Positions 9,806 to 17,899 of a DNA stretch of 64,000 bases are shown here, piece by piece; position 1 is the first letter of the stretch, and each line of letters starts with the position of its first letter. Under the pieces are notes generated by a model. That model was not told the origin of the DNA and searched no databases. It worked only from the letters and a program-made list of their open reading frames with translations. Made by a program: the position numbers and the translations under genes. The stretch is from Thermospira aquatica (GTDB lineage: Bacteria > Spirochaetota > Brevinematia > Brevinematales > Thermospiraceae). The DNA lies in NCBI RefSeq assembly GCF_023525255.1, contig NZ_CP073355.1, forward strand, positions 124,001 through 188,000. Direction: 5' to 3'.

Positions 9806-10746
9806 ATTTTCCTCTGCTCATAGCGAGAAAGAATTCTGGCTACTAACGGGTGACGCACAATATCCCCTTCATCAAAATACATCACCGCAATCCCTGGAAC
9901 GTTCGTTAAAAGATGAAGCGCCTCCACAAGTCCAGAATCCTGGGCTGATGGAAGATCTATCTGGGTTACATCTCCTGTTACCACCATCTTTGTACCCTCC
10001 CCCAAACGGGTAAGAAACATCTTCATCTGCATCCGTGTGGCATTCTGTGCCTCATCGAGAATGACAAAAGCCTGCGAGAGTGTTCTTCCCCGCATATATG
10101 CAAGTGGAGCAATCTCCACTTCTCCAGACAACGAAAGTCGTTCTGCCTCCTCAGGGGAGAGAATATCCTCCAGGGCATCAAAAAGTGGTCTCAGATAGGG
10201 ATGGAGCTTTTCCTCAAAGGTTCCGGGTAAAAATCCCAAACTCTCCCCAGCTTCTACCACCGGTCGGGTGAGAATAAGTTTTTTTACTTTGCCTGAAAAA
10301 AGATAAAAAAGACCAACTGCCATGGCAAGATAGGTTTTCCCTGTACCAGCTGGTCCAACACCAAAAATAAGATCACGCTGATGCATCACCTCAATGTACT
10401 GACTTTGATGAATACTTCTGGGTTTTATCTTTTTCGCTTTTTTACTAATAACCAGGCCCTCTGCCAATAGCTTAGATGCTGAATGAGCTATCTTTCCCTC
10501 CTGTTCTATGAGGAATTTGATCTCTCCATGAGAAACTGGTGTGTTACCACGAGCAAGCTGGAACACTTCTTTCAAAACATGGGATGCTGTTGTACAACTC
10601 TCCTCTGTCCCTTCGATAATCAATATATCATTTTTTGCATGAATTTTTACCTCAAGAAGACGTTCCATCAAACGAAGATTAGAATCATGGACTCCAAGAG
10701 CAAGAACAGGATGAATGTCTCCCGGTACGGGAAACTCATACCTCAT
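9802..10746 (-). CDS. phoH: PhoH-family ATPase
   Basis: 314 residues with Walker A GPAGTGKTYLA, Walker B-like VILDEAQN and the family segment LTRPVVEAGESLGFLPGTFEEK. The N-terminal ~100 residues resemble the KH-like domain of PhoH/PhoL proteins. PhoH-like ATPases are associated with RNA metabolism and are usually neighbours of ybeY and pgpH, as here. The start lies 16 bp after the RtcB-like gene, with no promoter visible in between, so it should share that transcript. Confidence 0.94.
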   Translation of the reverse strand: MRYEFPVPGDIHPVLALGVHDSNLRLMERLLEVKIHAKNDILIIEGTEESCTTASHVLKEVFQLARGNTPVSHGEIKFLIEQEGKIAHSASKLLAEGLVISKKAKKIKPRSIHQSQYIEVMHQRDLIFGVGPAGTGKTYLAMAVGLFYLFSGKVKKLILTRPVVEAGESLGFLPGTFEEKLHPYLRPLFDALEDILSPEEAERLSLSGEVEIAPLAYMRGRTLSQAFVILDEAQNATRMQMKMFLTRLGEGTKMVVTGDVTQIDLPSAQDSGLVEALHLLTNVPGIAVMYFDEGDIVRHPLVARILSRYEQRKI

Positions 10747-10762
10747 AGATATCTCTCTCCCT

Positions 10763-12169
10763 TCACGCCAGCAAAATCCCTACAGGTTTTACAGCTGCTA
10801 TGCGGCTAACCCAGCTACTTCTCAGCCAGAAATCAACCGCTGCTCTTGGTGATTCAGTGTTTTTAGGGTGAAAACGCCAGTCTAGGATCTCATTTTGAGA
10901 ACGAAGAAAGATTCCTTGATCTTTGAGGTTTTTAAGCCATTCTTGATCTCCAACCACAGAAGGAGGAACTGTTGGTTGCACAACCTCAAGTGATCCAAAA
11001 CTTTTTTCAAGAAGAGGATCTTTACCAGAAACGATATACGAAGGTTGACCCACACCACCCCAGAGAAGGGCAGGATTGCCTACCACATGGTAGGATCGAG
11101 AAAGATCCCCTTCATCCCGAATCTGGGTACGCACGCTTCCCTTGCGATAGACATAAACCTCCTCGGGAAGTGAACCAAGGGCATGAATCTCCTTGCGGAT
11201 CGTATTTGTCGCACTATCATACATCGTGTTTGCCTCCACATCTTTGAGCAAAACATTGAGAACATGGTAGACCTGTGCCGCAATAAATTGTCGATTAGCC
11301 AGAGCGTAATTGGAAACACATTGTACAGCTTGATAAAACAACTGAGCCTCAGTAACATGTGCGGGCAAATAGACCATCGAGGAATGTGGTGGAGTGATCC
11401 CATAATGTTCCATTTTTTCTTTAAAGAGACGATAATAATACCACCACACCGCACGCCCTAAACTCGCAGATCCTGCTCTATAAGTAATGAGAAGCTGATT
11501 TTTGAAAAGACCGTAAACTCGCGCTTTTTCTACATCAAAAACTTCACTCACAATCTGAAATTCGAGAAAATGCCTAATCGTACCAAATTGCTTGCGTTCC
11601 TCTTCTAAAAGAAACTCGGGCACACTCGTAAGATTAGACACGGGAAGATCCCCATAGTCTTCGATGTACTCTAGTTCATCCTGAAACTCGGGAGACTTGT
11701 TTTCTTGTACCCAACGGGCTCCCTGACTAAAGATTTCGAGGAGATCTCTTTTGGAGAGAGATATTCTCCCTGTTGCCTTGCTTCCTACAGGTACTACACG
11801 TTGAATATCTTTGAGAATAAGTCCCATCTTCTTATCAACATCAGGGAAAATAAGGTTTGTTGTAAGCGTTCGTACACCAAGATTGATATCCCAGTTAATA
11901 CCACCGGGCATCATTATCCCATCGTGAACTCCGCTGGCGAAAACTATCCCCAAGGGTACTGCATGGGAAGGAACAGCATGTGGAAAGACCACTATGGCAT
12001 CCTTTACACCGTCAAGTGTAGACAATACTTCAACTTGCCTCAACACTTGAGGATGAAACTTTGAGAGTTGCTGCTGTGTGGCAAAAAAACGAATGGCTGC
12101 ATGGCTTTCATCTCTGCGCGGTAAAACTCTTTCAAATTCATTAACTCGTTGAAGTTCGCTAAGTTCCAT
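10763..12169 (-). CDS. RtcB-like protein lacking the ligase active site
   Basis: The 468-residue protein can be followed along the RtcB RNA-ligase fold: PGGINWDINLGVRTL aligns with the GxDIxCG segment, HFLEFQIVSEV with GNHFxEI, YRAGSASLG with HSGSRGxG, YALANRQ, YDSATNTI with the xxHN segment, VYRKGSVRT with RKGA, and GVGQPSYIVSG with GSMGxxSYIVxG. The catalytic positions are changed: metal-binding Cys is Leu, the Asn before the GNHF His is Arg, the HSGSRG His is Tyr, the HN His is Thr, and the guanylylated His of SHGAGR is replaced in SLEVVQP. Tyr or Val sits at the other key sites. An RNA-ligase activity is therefore unlikely; an RNA-binding or scaffold role is inference. GGGGAG precedes the ATG. 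First gene of the phoH-pgpH-batA operon. Confidence 0.8.
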   Translation of the reverse strand: MELSELQRVNEFERVLPRRDESHAAIRFFATQQQLSKFHPQVLRQVEVLSTLDGVKDAIVVFPHAVPSHAVPLGIVFASGVHDGIMMPGGINWDINLGVRTLTTNLIFPDVDKKMGLILKDIQRVVPVGSKATGRISLSKRDLLEIFSQGARWVQENKSPEFQDELEYIEDYGDLPVSNLTSVPEFLLEEERKQFGTIRHFLEFQIVSEVFDVEKARVYGLFKNQLLITYRAGSASLGRAVWWYYYRLFKEKMEHYGITPPHSSMVYLPAHVTEAQLFYQAVQCVSNYALANRQFIAAQVYHVLNVLLKDVEANTMYDSATNTIRKEIHALGSLPEEVYVYRKGSVRTQIRDEGDLSRSYHVVGNPALLWGGVGQPSYIVSGKDPLLEKSFGSLEVVQPTVPPSVVGDQEWLKNLKDQGIFLRSQNEILDWRFHPKNTESPRAAVDFWLRSSWVSRIAAVKPVGILLA

Positions 12170-12196
12170 CTCCCCATCCTGTTTTTAGGTAGTTAT

Positions 12197-12225
12197 ATTG
12201 TACAACGTTTTTAGAAAAAAGTAAA
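12197..12225 (-). promoter_or_regulatory. Candidate promoter of the RtcB-like/phoH/pgpH/batA operon
   Basis: On the minus strand a -10 TACAAT (12197-12202) lies 17 bp from a weak -35 TTTACT (12220-12225). The distance to the ATG at 12169 leaves a leader of about 20 nt containing GGGGAG. Confidence 0.55.
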
Positions 12226-12299
12226 TACCCTAATGAAAGTTTTTTCATGAAAGTTTTTTTTGGATAAAGAAGTTGCCGTGATAGGGGTTTGGGGTGTAA

Positions 12300-12898
12300 G
12301 CTATTACGATATCACAGTGTGGTGGGGATTTTTTTGTTAGGGGGAGCTTGCTATTCCTTTGTTGCAGTGGGCCTGTCATGCGGGCTATTACCTTGTTGCA
12401 GTGTAAAGTTGAGTCTTGGGGGCTATTACCTTGTTGCAGTCGGAAGAGGGGGGATGGGTATTCCCTTGTTGCAGTACAAAAAACGCTAGCTATTACCATT
12501 TTGCAGTAAATGTGTGGGACCTGAAGGCTGTTTCCTTGTTGCGGGGGAAAGGTTTTTGCTATTACCATGTTGCAGTCTAGAAACTGGGCTAGCTCTTACC
12601 ATATCACAGTGAGGATCCTAAGCTATTCCCTTGTTGCAGGAAAAAACTCTTGCTGTTACCTTGTCACAGTGGGAAAAATTCTAGCTATTACTTTTTCACA
12701 GTTATAAACCATCTGATGCCACTGCAAAAGGGTAAGAGCTTACGTCAAAACCCCAGCTTAAACGTTTAACCTTTATATCCCCTCTCACGCTCTCACGTGC
12801 TTTGAGATTTGCTCTTACCATGTTGTAGTAAAGAAAAAACTTTCTCTTACCCGACCTTAGGAAATCTCTTGTCCCACACACTGCAAAAAGGTAAGAGC
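12300..12898 (+). repeat. Left array of a degenerate 19-bp repeat (15 copies)
   Basis: Fifteen copies of a 19-mer with best form GCTATTACCTTGTTGCAGT occur here. Plus-strand copies start at 12300, 12350, 12384, 12422, 12457, 12489, 12527, 12558, 12592, 12622, 12652, 12684 and 12811; inverted copies start at 12721 and 12880. Spacing between starts is mostly 30-38 bp and intervening sequences are unrelated. Variation falls on fixed positions: A/C at 4 and 7, C/T at 9, and TG/CA at 14-15, while CAGT is nearly invariant. A 12-bp palindrome, TTAAACGTTTAA, lies at 12758-12769. No coding potential is seen between rtcB-like and the transposase-like gene. Confidence 0.9.
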
Positions 12899-13026
12899 AT
12901 TTTTCTCAACCCCCAAAATCTCCCCATCGATCTTACTTTTAAAATATATAAAACATCTTTTTTAACAACTATAACAAAAAATTTTCGATATATATAGTAT
13001 GAAAAAATTTCTCTAAGGAGAAAACC

Positions 13027-13827
13027 ATGGAAAAGGATTTTTTCACACTCTCAGAAAACGAGGCCTACCAGATTCTCGAAAAAGCCCTCTGGCCAGAGGG
13101 ACCTATTTGCCCAAGGTGTAAGGCAAAGGCTCACCTTCTCTCGTGCCGGCTCGTGTATCAGTGTACCAAATGCGGGAGACAATTCTCCTTAAAAAGCCAG
13201 TCCATCATGCGAAAAAGTCACCTCTCGCCAAAAATCTGGCTTTCTGCCATGTTTCTTGTCTGCCAGGATGGGGGGATAAATGCGGTGAAGCTTTCACAAC
13301 TTCTTCACATTAGCTACAAGGCAAGCTGGCTTCTTCTTCAGAAGCTACGAAGCCTTATGCGGCTTACCACTCGCCATCACACCAAATCCCTCCAGAAACT
13401 TGTAAAAACCTTTTTCTTTCTCTCTGGCATCAAACGCCGCCAAAGAAAAAACTTTTCTCCCATGCAGGTTGTCGAAATTGATGCGGATGATACCCCTTCT
13501 AAACTTCACATTCATCTTGTGGATGATGTGAGTAGCGATTGGCTTTCAGACTTTTTTGGCAAGCTTTTCCGCCACACGCCCGTAGAAAAAAGAACGCCGT
13601 GGCTTTCCCACCTTAACGATGGGTTGAAAAACCTTCTTGAAGACGTCTATCACTATGGTTGTCGAAAGCACATGCAGCGCTATCTTGATGAGTTTTGTTT
13701 TCGGTTTAATATCGAGGGGGCTTCTCAAAGGTTTGAAGAGCTTCTTAAAAGGCTTGGTAAACGTCGCCAGCTCCTCCCGTGGAAAAAGCTTGTTACCGAA
13801 GGGCTTATTCTTCCCATCCACGCGTAG
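13027..13827 (+). CDS. ISXO2/IS1595-like transposase, apparently eroded catalytic core
   Basis: 266 residues. The N-terminus is an IS1595-type zinc ribbon (CPRCKAK and CTKCGRQFSL) followed by the helix-turn-helix region (WLSAMFLVCQDGGINAVKLS). The first catalytic Asp region is visible as VVEIDADD, and the C-terminus keeps the family end motif HMQRYLDEFCFRFN. Between them the Gly-rich strand (usually ETYxGGK) and the segment that normally holds the second Asp (TDxxxxY) are missing, and the HTNxIE segment is unclear. The protein is thus shorter than the usual ~300 residues. AAGGAG precedes the ATG. It is flanked on both sides by 19-bp repeat arrays, so a role as a DNA-binding protein for these repeats is a reasonable inference. 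Confidence 0.72.
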   Translation: MEKDFFTLSENEAYQILEKALWPEGPICPRCKAKAHLLSCRLVYQCTKCGRQFSLKSQSIMRKSHLSPKIWLSAMFLVCQDGGINAVKLSQLLHISYKASWLLLQKLRSLMRLTTRHHTKSLQKLVKTFFFLSGIKRRQRKNFSPMQVVEIDADDTPSKLHIHLVDDVSSDWLSDFFGKLFRHTPVEKRTPWLSHLNDGLKNLLEDVYHYGCRKHMQRYLDEFCFRFNIEGASQRFEELLKRLGKRRQLLPWKKLVTEGLILPIHA

Positions 13828-13991
13828 GTTTTGTTTTTTCTTTCTCACAACGTTTCCTGAGTCTGTCAAATGGAAATTGAAGGTTTTGTTTCCTTTTGTT
13901 TTTTTGGAAAACTTTTCGTTTCCCTTGACGAAAAAGGCAAAAAAGTGTTTTTCTTAAAAAAGAGAAGTGGAAAAAGGGATAAAAACCCCAT

Positions 13992-14418
13992 GCTCTTCCC
14001 TTGTTGCAGTGAAAAAAACGTTCTTGCTATTCCTTTTTCACAGTTTTTCCTCTGATCCAAGACTGTAAAAGAGTAATAGCATCTTTTTTCTCAGGTGAAA
14101 CCTTTCACCAATTTCCTCCTCGTGTTTTTTTTTGAGAGTAGCTATTACCTTTTCACAGTCCCCAGAATTATAAAAACTGAAACAAGGTAAGAGCAGCGTC
14201 TATACTACCATCCCCCGACGATACTTTTGGAGAAAAAAGAAAACTCCAAAATCCCCGCTCTTTCCTTATCACAGTCACCTTATTGATAGAATCTCACTGA
14301 AACATAGTAAGAGCAAGCCCTCTCTTACTGTGACAAAGTAAGAGTAGTTCTTTCTCACTGCAACAAAGTAATAGCTACCACCCACACCCCCTGTCCCAGA
14401 CTGCAACAAAGGAAGAGC
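13992..14418 (-). repeat. Right array of the 19-bp repeat (10 copies, mostly inverted)
   Basis: Ten copies of the same 19-mer. Plus-strand copies start at 13992, 14026, 14141 and 14257; inverted copies start at 14062, 14176, 14296, 14327, 14357 and 14400. The outermost copies point toward the transposase-like gene, mirroring the left array. Three facing pairs (14026/14062, 14141/14176, 14257/14296) form palindromic units of 54-58 bp at intervals of about 115 bp. The stretch 13828-13991 between gene and array is A/T-rich and shows nothing I can name. Confidence 0.9.
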
Positions 14419-14444
14419 AAGGCCCCAAAAACTTTCCCCAATCT

Positions 14445-14479
14445 TCAAGTTCCTTATCCTCCTTTGCCGAAAATATAAT
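14445..14479 (+). promoter_or_regulatory. Candidate promoter of the chemotaxis operon
   Basis: A consensus -10 TATAAT (14474-14479) lies 25 bp before the first start codon but has no good sigma-70 -35. It is directly preceded by GCCGAAAA (14466-14473), 7 of 8 to the flagellar sigma-28 -10 GCCGATAA, with TCAAGTTC (14445-14452) resembling its -35 at a spacing 2 bp longer than usual. Either sigma factor is possible. Confidence 0.4.
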
Positions 14480-14504
14480 ACATAACCAAAAAAAGGGGGA
14501 AAGT

Positions 14505-14963
14505 ATGCGTATTCTTATAATCGATGACGATGCAGCTATTCTCGATGACATACGTGCGGCACTTCTTCCAGGTGGCTATGATGTCATTACCGAGTCCAAT
14601 CCTGTAGAAGCTCTCGCTCGTTTTGAGCAGGAACCATTTGATGTTGTCATAAGTGATATTCGAATGCCAGAAATGAGCGGCATCGATGTTCTTAAAAAAG
14701 TGCGAGAGAGTCACCCTAAACTTCCCGTCATTATCATGACCGCGTACGGTGATGTCGAAACCGCCATCGCCTGTATCAACAACCACGCTTACGGATTTCT
14801 TCCCAAACCTCTTGATTTTAACGAACTCTTAGACATGATTCACCGCATCGAAGAAGAAAACCGTGGCGAAACTCCTATCGACTACCAAAAGCTCAAAGAA
14901 GCCTACAAAGAACTTGAAAAAGCCTACCAAAACCTCTCCAAAATGGTTGACAATATAAATTAA
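14505..14963 (+). CDS. Response regulator, receiver domain plus helical tail
   Basis: 152 residues. A CheY-like receiver domain occupies ~1-120, with acidic pocket DDD, phospho-acceptor Asp in VVISDIRMPEMSGIDVL, the MTAYG Thr-type switch position, and Lys in LPKPLDF. The remaining ~30 residues form a charged coiled-coil (LKEAYKELEKAYQNL) rather than an output domain. It is the first gene of the chemotaxis operon, preceded by GGGGGA. It could be a phosphate sink or a partner of CheA's HPt domains; which one is not visible. Confidence 0.9.
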   Translation: MRILIIDDDAAILDDIRAALLPGGYDVITESNPVEALARFEQEPFDVVISDIRMPEMSGIDVLKKVRESHPKLPVIIMTAYGDVETAIACINNHAYGFLPKPLDFNELLDMIHRIEEENRGETPIDYQKLKEAYKELEKAYQNLSKMVDNIN

Positions 14964-14972
14964 AGGATTACC

Positions 14973-15047
14973 ATGGAAATTAAAGTAAAAAAAGACCTCG
15001 AAGTATCTCTACCAAGGAGGATATTATGCATTACGATCCAGAAATGA
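14973..15047 (+). other. Small ORF overlapping the cheA start (possible leader or STAS remnant)
   Basis: A 24-codon frame opens with ATG at 14973 after AAAGGATTACC and runs MEIKVKKDLEVSLPR, ending at 15047 inside cheA in another frame. It spans the cheA ribosome site (AAGGAGG, 15014-15020). The start resembles that of small STAS anti-anti-sigma proteins often found in chemotaxis loci, so it may be the stump of such a gene, or a leader coupling translation. Evidence is thin. Confidence 0.25.
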
Positions 15048-17881
15048 AAGAGATTATTGATGCTTTTGTCGCTGAAGGGTATGAGAGACTGGAAGAGGCC
15101 GAAAGTCAGCTTCCCTACATCCAGGAAGCTTATCACGAGCAGATTATTCAGACACTTTTTAGACTTTTTCATTCTCTCAAAGGTTCGGCTGGATACCTGA
15201 ATTTTGAAAACATCAAACAACTCACGCACGAAGCAGAAAATCTTCTTGATCTCTTCCGTAAAACGAAGATTAAGCCAAGCTCTGAGGATGTTGATCTGAT
15301 ATACCGGGCCATGGATTTTCTCAAGCAACTTTTAGATAATGTTGCCGCCAATCTCACTGATGAAGGTTTTGAAGGTGAAGTAGAACTCATGATCCGGGAT
15401 ATCTCCACAGAAAGACAAAAAAAACTCCAGGAAACTCCCTCCTCTGAAACTTCTTCTGTCCCACAAACACAAGAACAAGCCCCAGAAACAAGCCTTGAAA
15501 CACCGCCCTCTCAAACTGAAGCAGAGCTTGAGCCAGCGACTTCTGCTCCAGAAGCACCCTCTCCCTCAGAAACATCCTCTTGGCAAAAACCAGATTCCGT
15601 TTTCAACGAAGAAGAAATACTCATTGTAGAAGAAATTCCCGTAGAAGAAGAGGCTCTCGTAGAAGAAGTCTCTCCACAAACCCCAGAGGAGTTCAAGACA
15701 GAAGAACTCGTCGAACCATCGACACTTGAACTTTCTGTCTCTCAAGCGCCTTTATCACAACAAGAAAAAGAAGAAGAAATTTCCCACACAACAGAAGAAG
15801 AAAACCAACTTGTGCAAGAAGAAAAAGAAATCCCATCTCCTGATGAAGAACCTGCCTTCAATAATCATTCCATGGAAAGGGAAACAATGGAGGTAGAATC
15901 GCAAGAAGGAACTCTCACACCTCTCACGGAGACCATCGAAGAAGAAGTTATCGCTTTAAGCGAAGGATTCTCTGAAACATCTGAAACAAAAGAAATCCCC
16001 ATTGAAACCGAGAGTTCCTCTATGGTATTGGAAGAAGAATCCTCTTCACCCTTGCCTCAAGAAACAGAAACCACAAAAGAAGAAACCCCACCCCAAAACA
16101 TTGAACAACTTCCCTCCGAATCTGCAGAACCGTCATCTCCCTCAAAAACACCAGATTTCTCCAACTTCCGACTGGAGAATCTCGTTACGCCTGAGATGCT
16201 TGACCGATTTCATAACGAAACAAGTGAACTTCTCGACGAGGCAGAACAAACCATTCTCCAGATAGAAAATGCAGAAAACAAAACCGAGCTTATCCAGGCT
16301 GTTTTTCGATCTATCCATACGATTAAAGGAAACGCAAGCTTTCTTAACCTGGAACGCATTGCCACCCAGGCCCAAACCCTGGAAAACATCCTGGATAACC
16401 TTCGAAACAACACGATGCCCTTCTCTCCGGCGGTAACGAACATCCTCCTCAGAGGAATCGACTACATTCGCCATGATATAACCAAACTCCAAAAGGAAGA
16501 AACTGAAACCCCAGAACAGGAATACAAACCCCTCGGTGAGATTCTTGTCGAAATGGGAGCTGTCTCCAAAGAAAATGTCGAAGAAGCTCTCCTCGAAAAA
16601 GAAAAACCTCTTGGTGAAATTCTTGTTGAAAAGGGTGTCGTCAGCGAAGAAAATATCCAAACTGCTCTCAAGAAACAATCGAGTATGACAAAGAACATAT
16701 CAAGTGTGGCATCCCAAAGACGAGAGATCCGTGTTGAGGCAAGCCGTCTCGATAGACTCTTTGACCTCATGGGAGAGCTCATCAACGCCGAAGCCATGGT
16801 CCTCCATCACCCCCTCATCAAACAAATCGAAGACGACAACCTCCAGAAATCTATTACTCACCTTACAAAAATATCCAGAGAACTCCAGGAGGTTACGATG
16901 GAGGTACGAATGGTTCCTCTCGAGGGACTATTTATCAGGATGCACCGACTTGTCCGGGACCTCTCCAACAAGTTTAACAAGACCATTGATCTCCGTATCA
17001 CCGGCCAGGAAAACGAAATAGACAAAAACCTCATTGATCAACTTGCAGATCCCCTTCTCCACCTCCTGCGAAACGCTATCGACCACGGTATCGAAAACCG
17101 TGAAGAACGCCTTGCCCAGGGCAAACCCGAGAGAGGTCTCATAGAACTCTCCGCTCAATACCAGGGTAATGAGATCTGGATTTCTGTCAGAGACGACGGA
17201 CGAGGACTCAACCGAGAAAAAATTCTCTCCAAAGCAAAAGCTAATAAGCTCCTGCAAAAAAATCCTGAAGAGATGAGTGATCAGGAGGTATGGAGACTCA
17301 TTTTTCTCCCGGGATTTTCAACCAAAGACCAGGTCACAGATATCTCAGGGCGAGGCGTGGGAATGGATGTCGTCCTCAAGAACATCGAAAAACTGAGAGG
17401 CCAGGTCGATATTGCAACCGAAGAGGGAAAAGGCACAACGATTACGATGAAGATTCCTCTCACAATGGCAATTCTGGACGGAGTCATATGCCGCATCGGA
17501 CAGGCTCTTTTTATTCTCCCCATCGCCGATATCGTGGAGTTTTTCAAACCCCACACCCACCAGCTTACCCGGGGGGAGGGAAACTCTCTGCTTATCAATC
17601 TCCGTGGAGAGATCCTCCCGGTGCTTGATCTGGAAGAGATCTACTACAAAACCCAAAACCAGACACCTCTTACCCAGAGGATCCTCATTGTTGTCACCGA
17701 TCAAGGGCGCAAAATAGCCATCGCGGTCGATGAGATCCTCTCATCCCAGCAGGTCGTGGTGAAATCCTTCTCTGACTACATTGGACGGGTGGCAGGCATG
17801 ATCGGCTGTTCTATCCTGAACGAAGGACAAATCGGTTTCATCATCGACATCAAGGGGCTTTTCAAACGAATATTTGAATAG
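15026..17881 (+). CDS. cheA: Chemotaxis histidine kinase CheA with two HPt domains
   Basis: 951 residues. Two HPt domains carry phosphorylatable His: HSLKGSAG (H49) and HTIKGNAS (H431). Between them is a ~260-residue Glu/Pro/Ser-rich linker. After HPt2 comes a tandem pair of ~27-residue repeats beginning PLGEILVE, then the dimerisation helices, the ATPase domain (LLRNAIDHGIENR, DDGRGLN, DISGRGVGMDVV) and a CheW-like receptor-coupling domain. No P2 (CheY-binding) domain is evident. CheA passes phosphate to CheY/CheB under receptor control. AAGGAGG at 15014-15020 precedes the ATG. The usual CheA is ~650-750 residues; the linker and second HPt explain the excess. Confidence 0.97.
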   Translation: MHYDPEMKEIIDAFVAEGYERLEEAESQLPYIQEAYHEQIIQTLFRLFHSLKGSAGYLNFENIKQLTHEAENLLDLFRKTKIKPSSEDVDLIYRAMDFLKQLLDNVAANLTDEGFEGEVELMIRDISTERQKKLQETPSSETSSVPQTQEQAPETSLETPPSQTEAELEPATSAPEAPSPSETSSWQKPDSVFNEEEILIVEEIPVEEEALVEEVSPQTPEEFKTEELVEPSTLELSVSQAPLSQQEKEEEISHTTEEENQLVQEEKEIPSPDEEPAFNNHSMERETMEVESQEGTLTPLTETIEEEVIALSEGFSETSETKEIPIETESSSMVLEEESSSPLPQETETTKEETPPQNIEQLPSESAEPSSPSKTPDFSNFRLENLVTPEMLDRFHNETSELLDEAEQTILQIENAENKTELIQAVFRSIHTIKGNASFLNLERIATQAQTLENILDNLRNNTMPFSPAVTNILLRGIDYIRHDITKLQKEETETPEQEYKPLGEILVEMGAVSKENVEEALLEKEKPLGEILVEKGVVSEENIQTALKKQSSMTKNISSVASQRREIRVEASRLDRLFDLMGELINAEAMVLHHPLIKQIEDDNLQKSITHLTKISRELQEVTMEVRMVPLEGLFIRMHRLVRDLSNKFNKTIDLRITGQENEIDKNLIDQLADPLLHLLRNAIDHGIENREERLAQGKPERGLIELSAQYQGNEIWISVRDDGRGLNREKILSKAKANKLLQKNPEEMSDQEVWRLIFLPGFSTKDQVTDISGRGVGMDVVLKNIEKLRGQVDIATEEGKGTTITMKIPLTMAILDGVICRIGQALFILPIADIVEFFKPHTHQLTRGEGNSLLINLRGEILPVLDLEEIYYKTQNQTPLTQRILIVVTDQGRKIAIAVDEILSSQQVVVKSFSDYIGRVAGMIGCSILNEGQIGFIIDIKGLFKRIFE

Positions 17882-17899
17882 ACATTAAAGGAGGCATAT

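Noticed and set aside
12245-12568. 107-residue ORF on the minus strand through the left array
   Set aside because: It is the repeat read in shifting frames; there is no ribosome site and no domain.
12300-12898. CRISPR array
   Set aside because: Repeats are degenerate, only 19 bp, present in both orientations, and the intervening sequences are short and uneven (mostly 11-19 bp). No cas genes are in the window.
12300-12898. Replication-origin iterons or DnaA boxes
   Set aside because: No TTATNCACA boxes and no replication initiator gene are nearby; the repeat does not match known iterons. It cannot be fully excluded.
13870-14055. 61-residue ORF after the transposase-like gene
   Set aside because: No ribosome site, Lys/Phe-rich from A/T-rich sequence, and it runs into the right repeat array.
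13992-14418. Integron attC sites
   Set aside because: The inverted pairs lack the GTTRRRY core, no cassettes lie between them and no tyrosine integrase gene is present.
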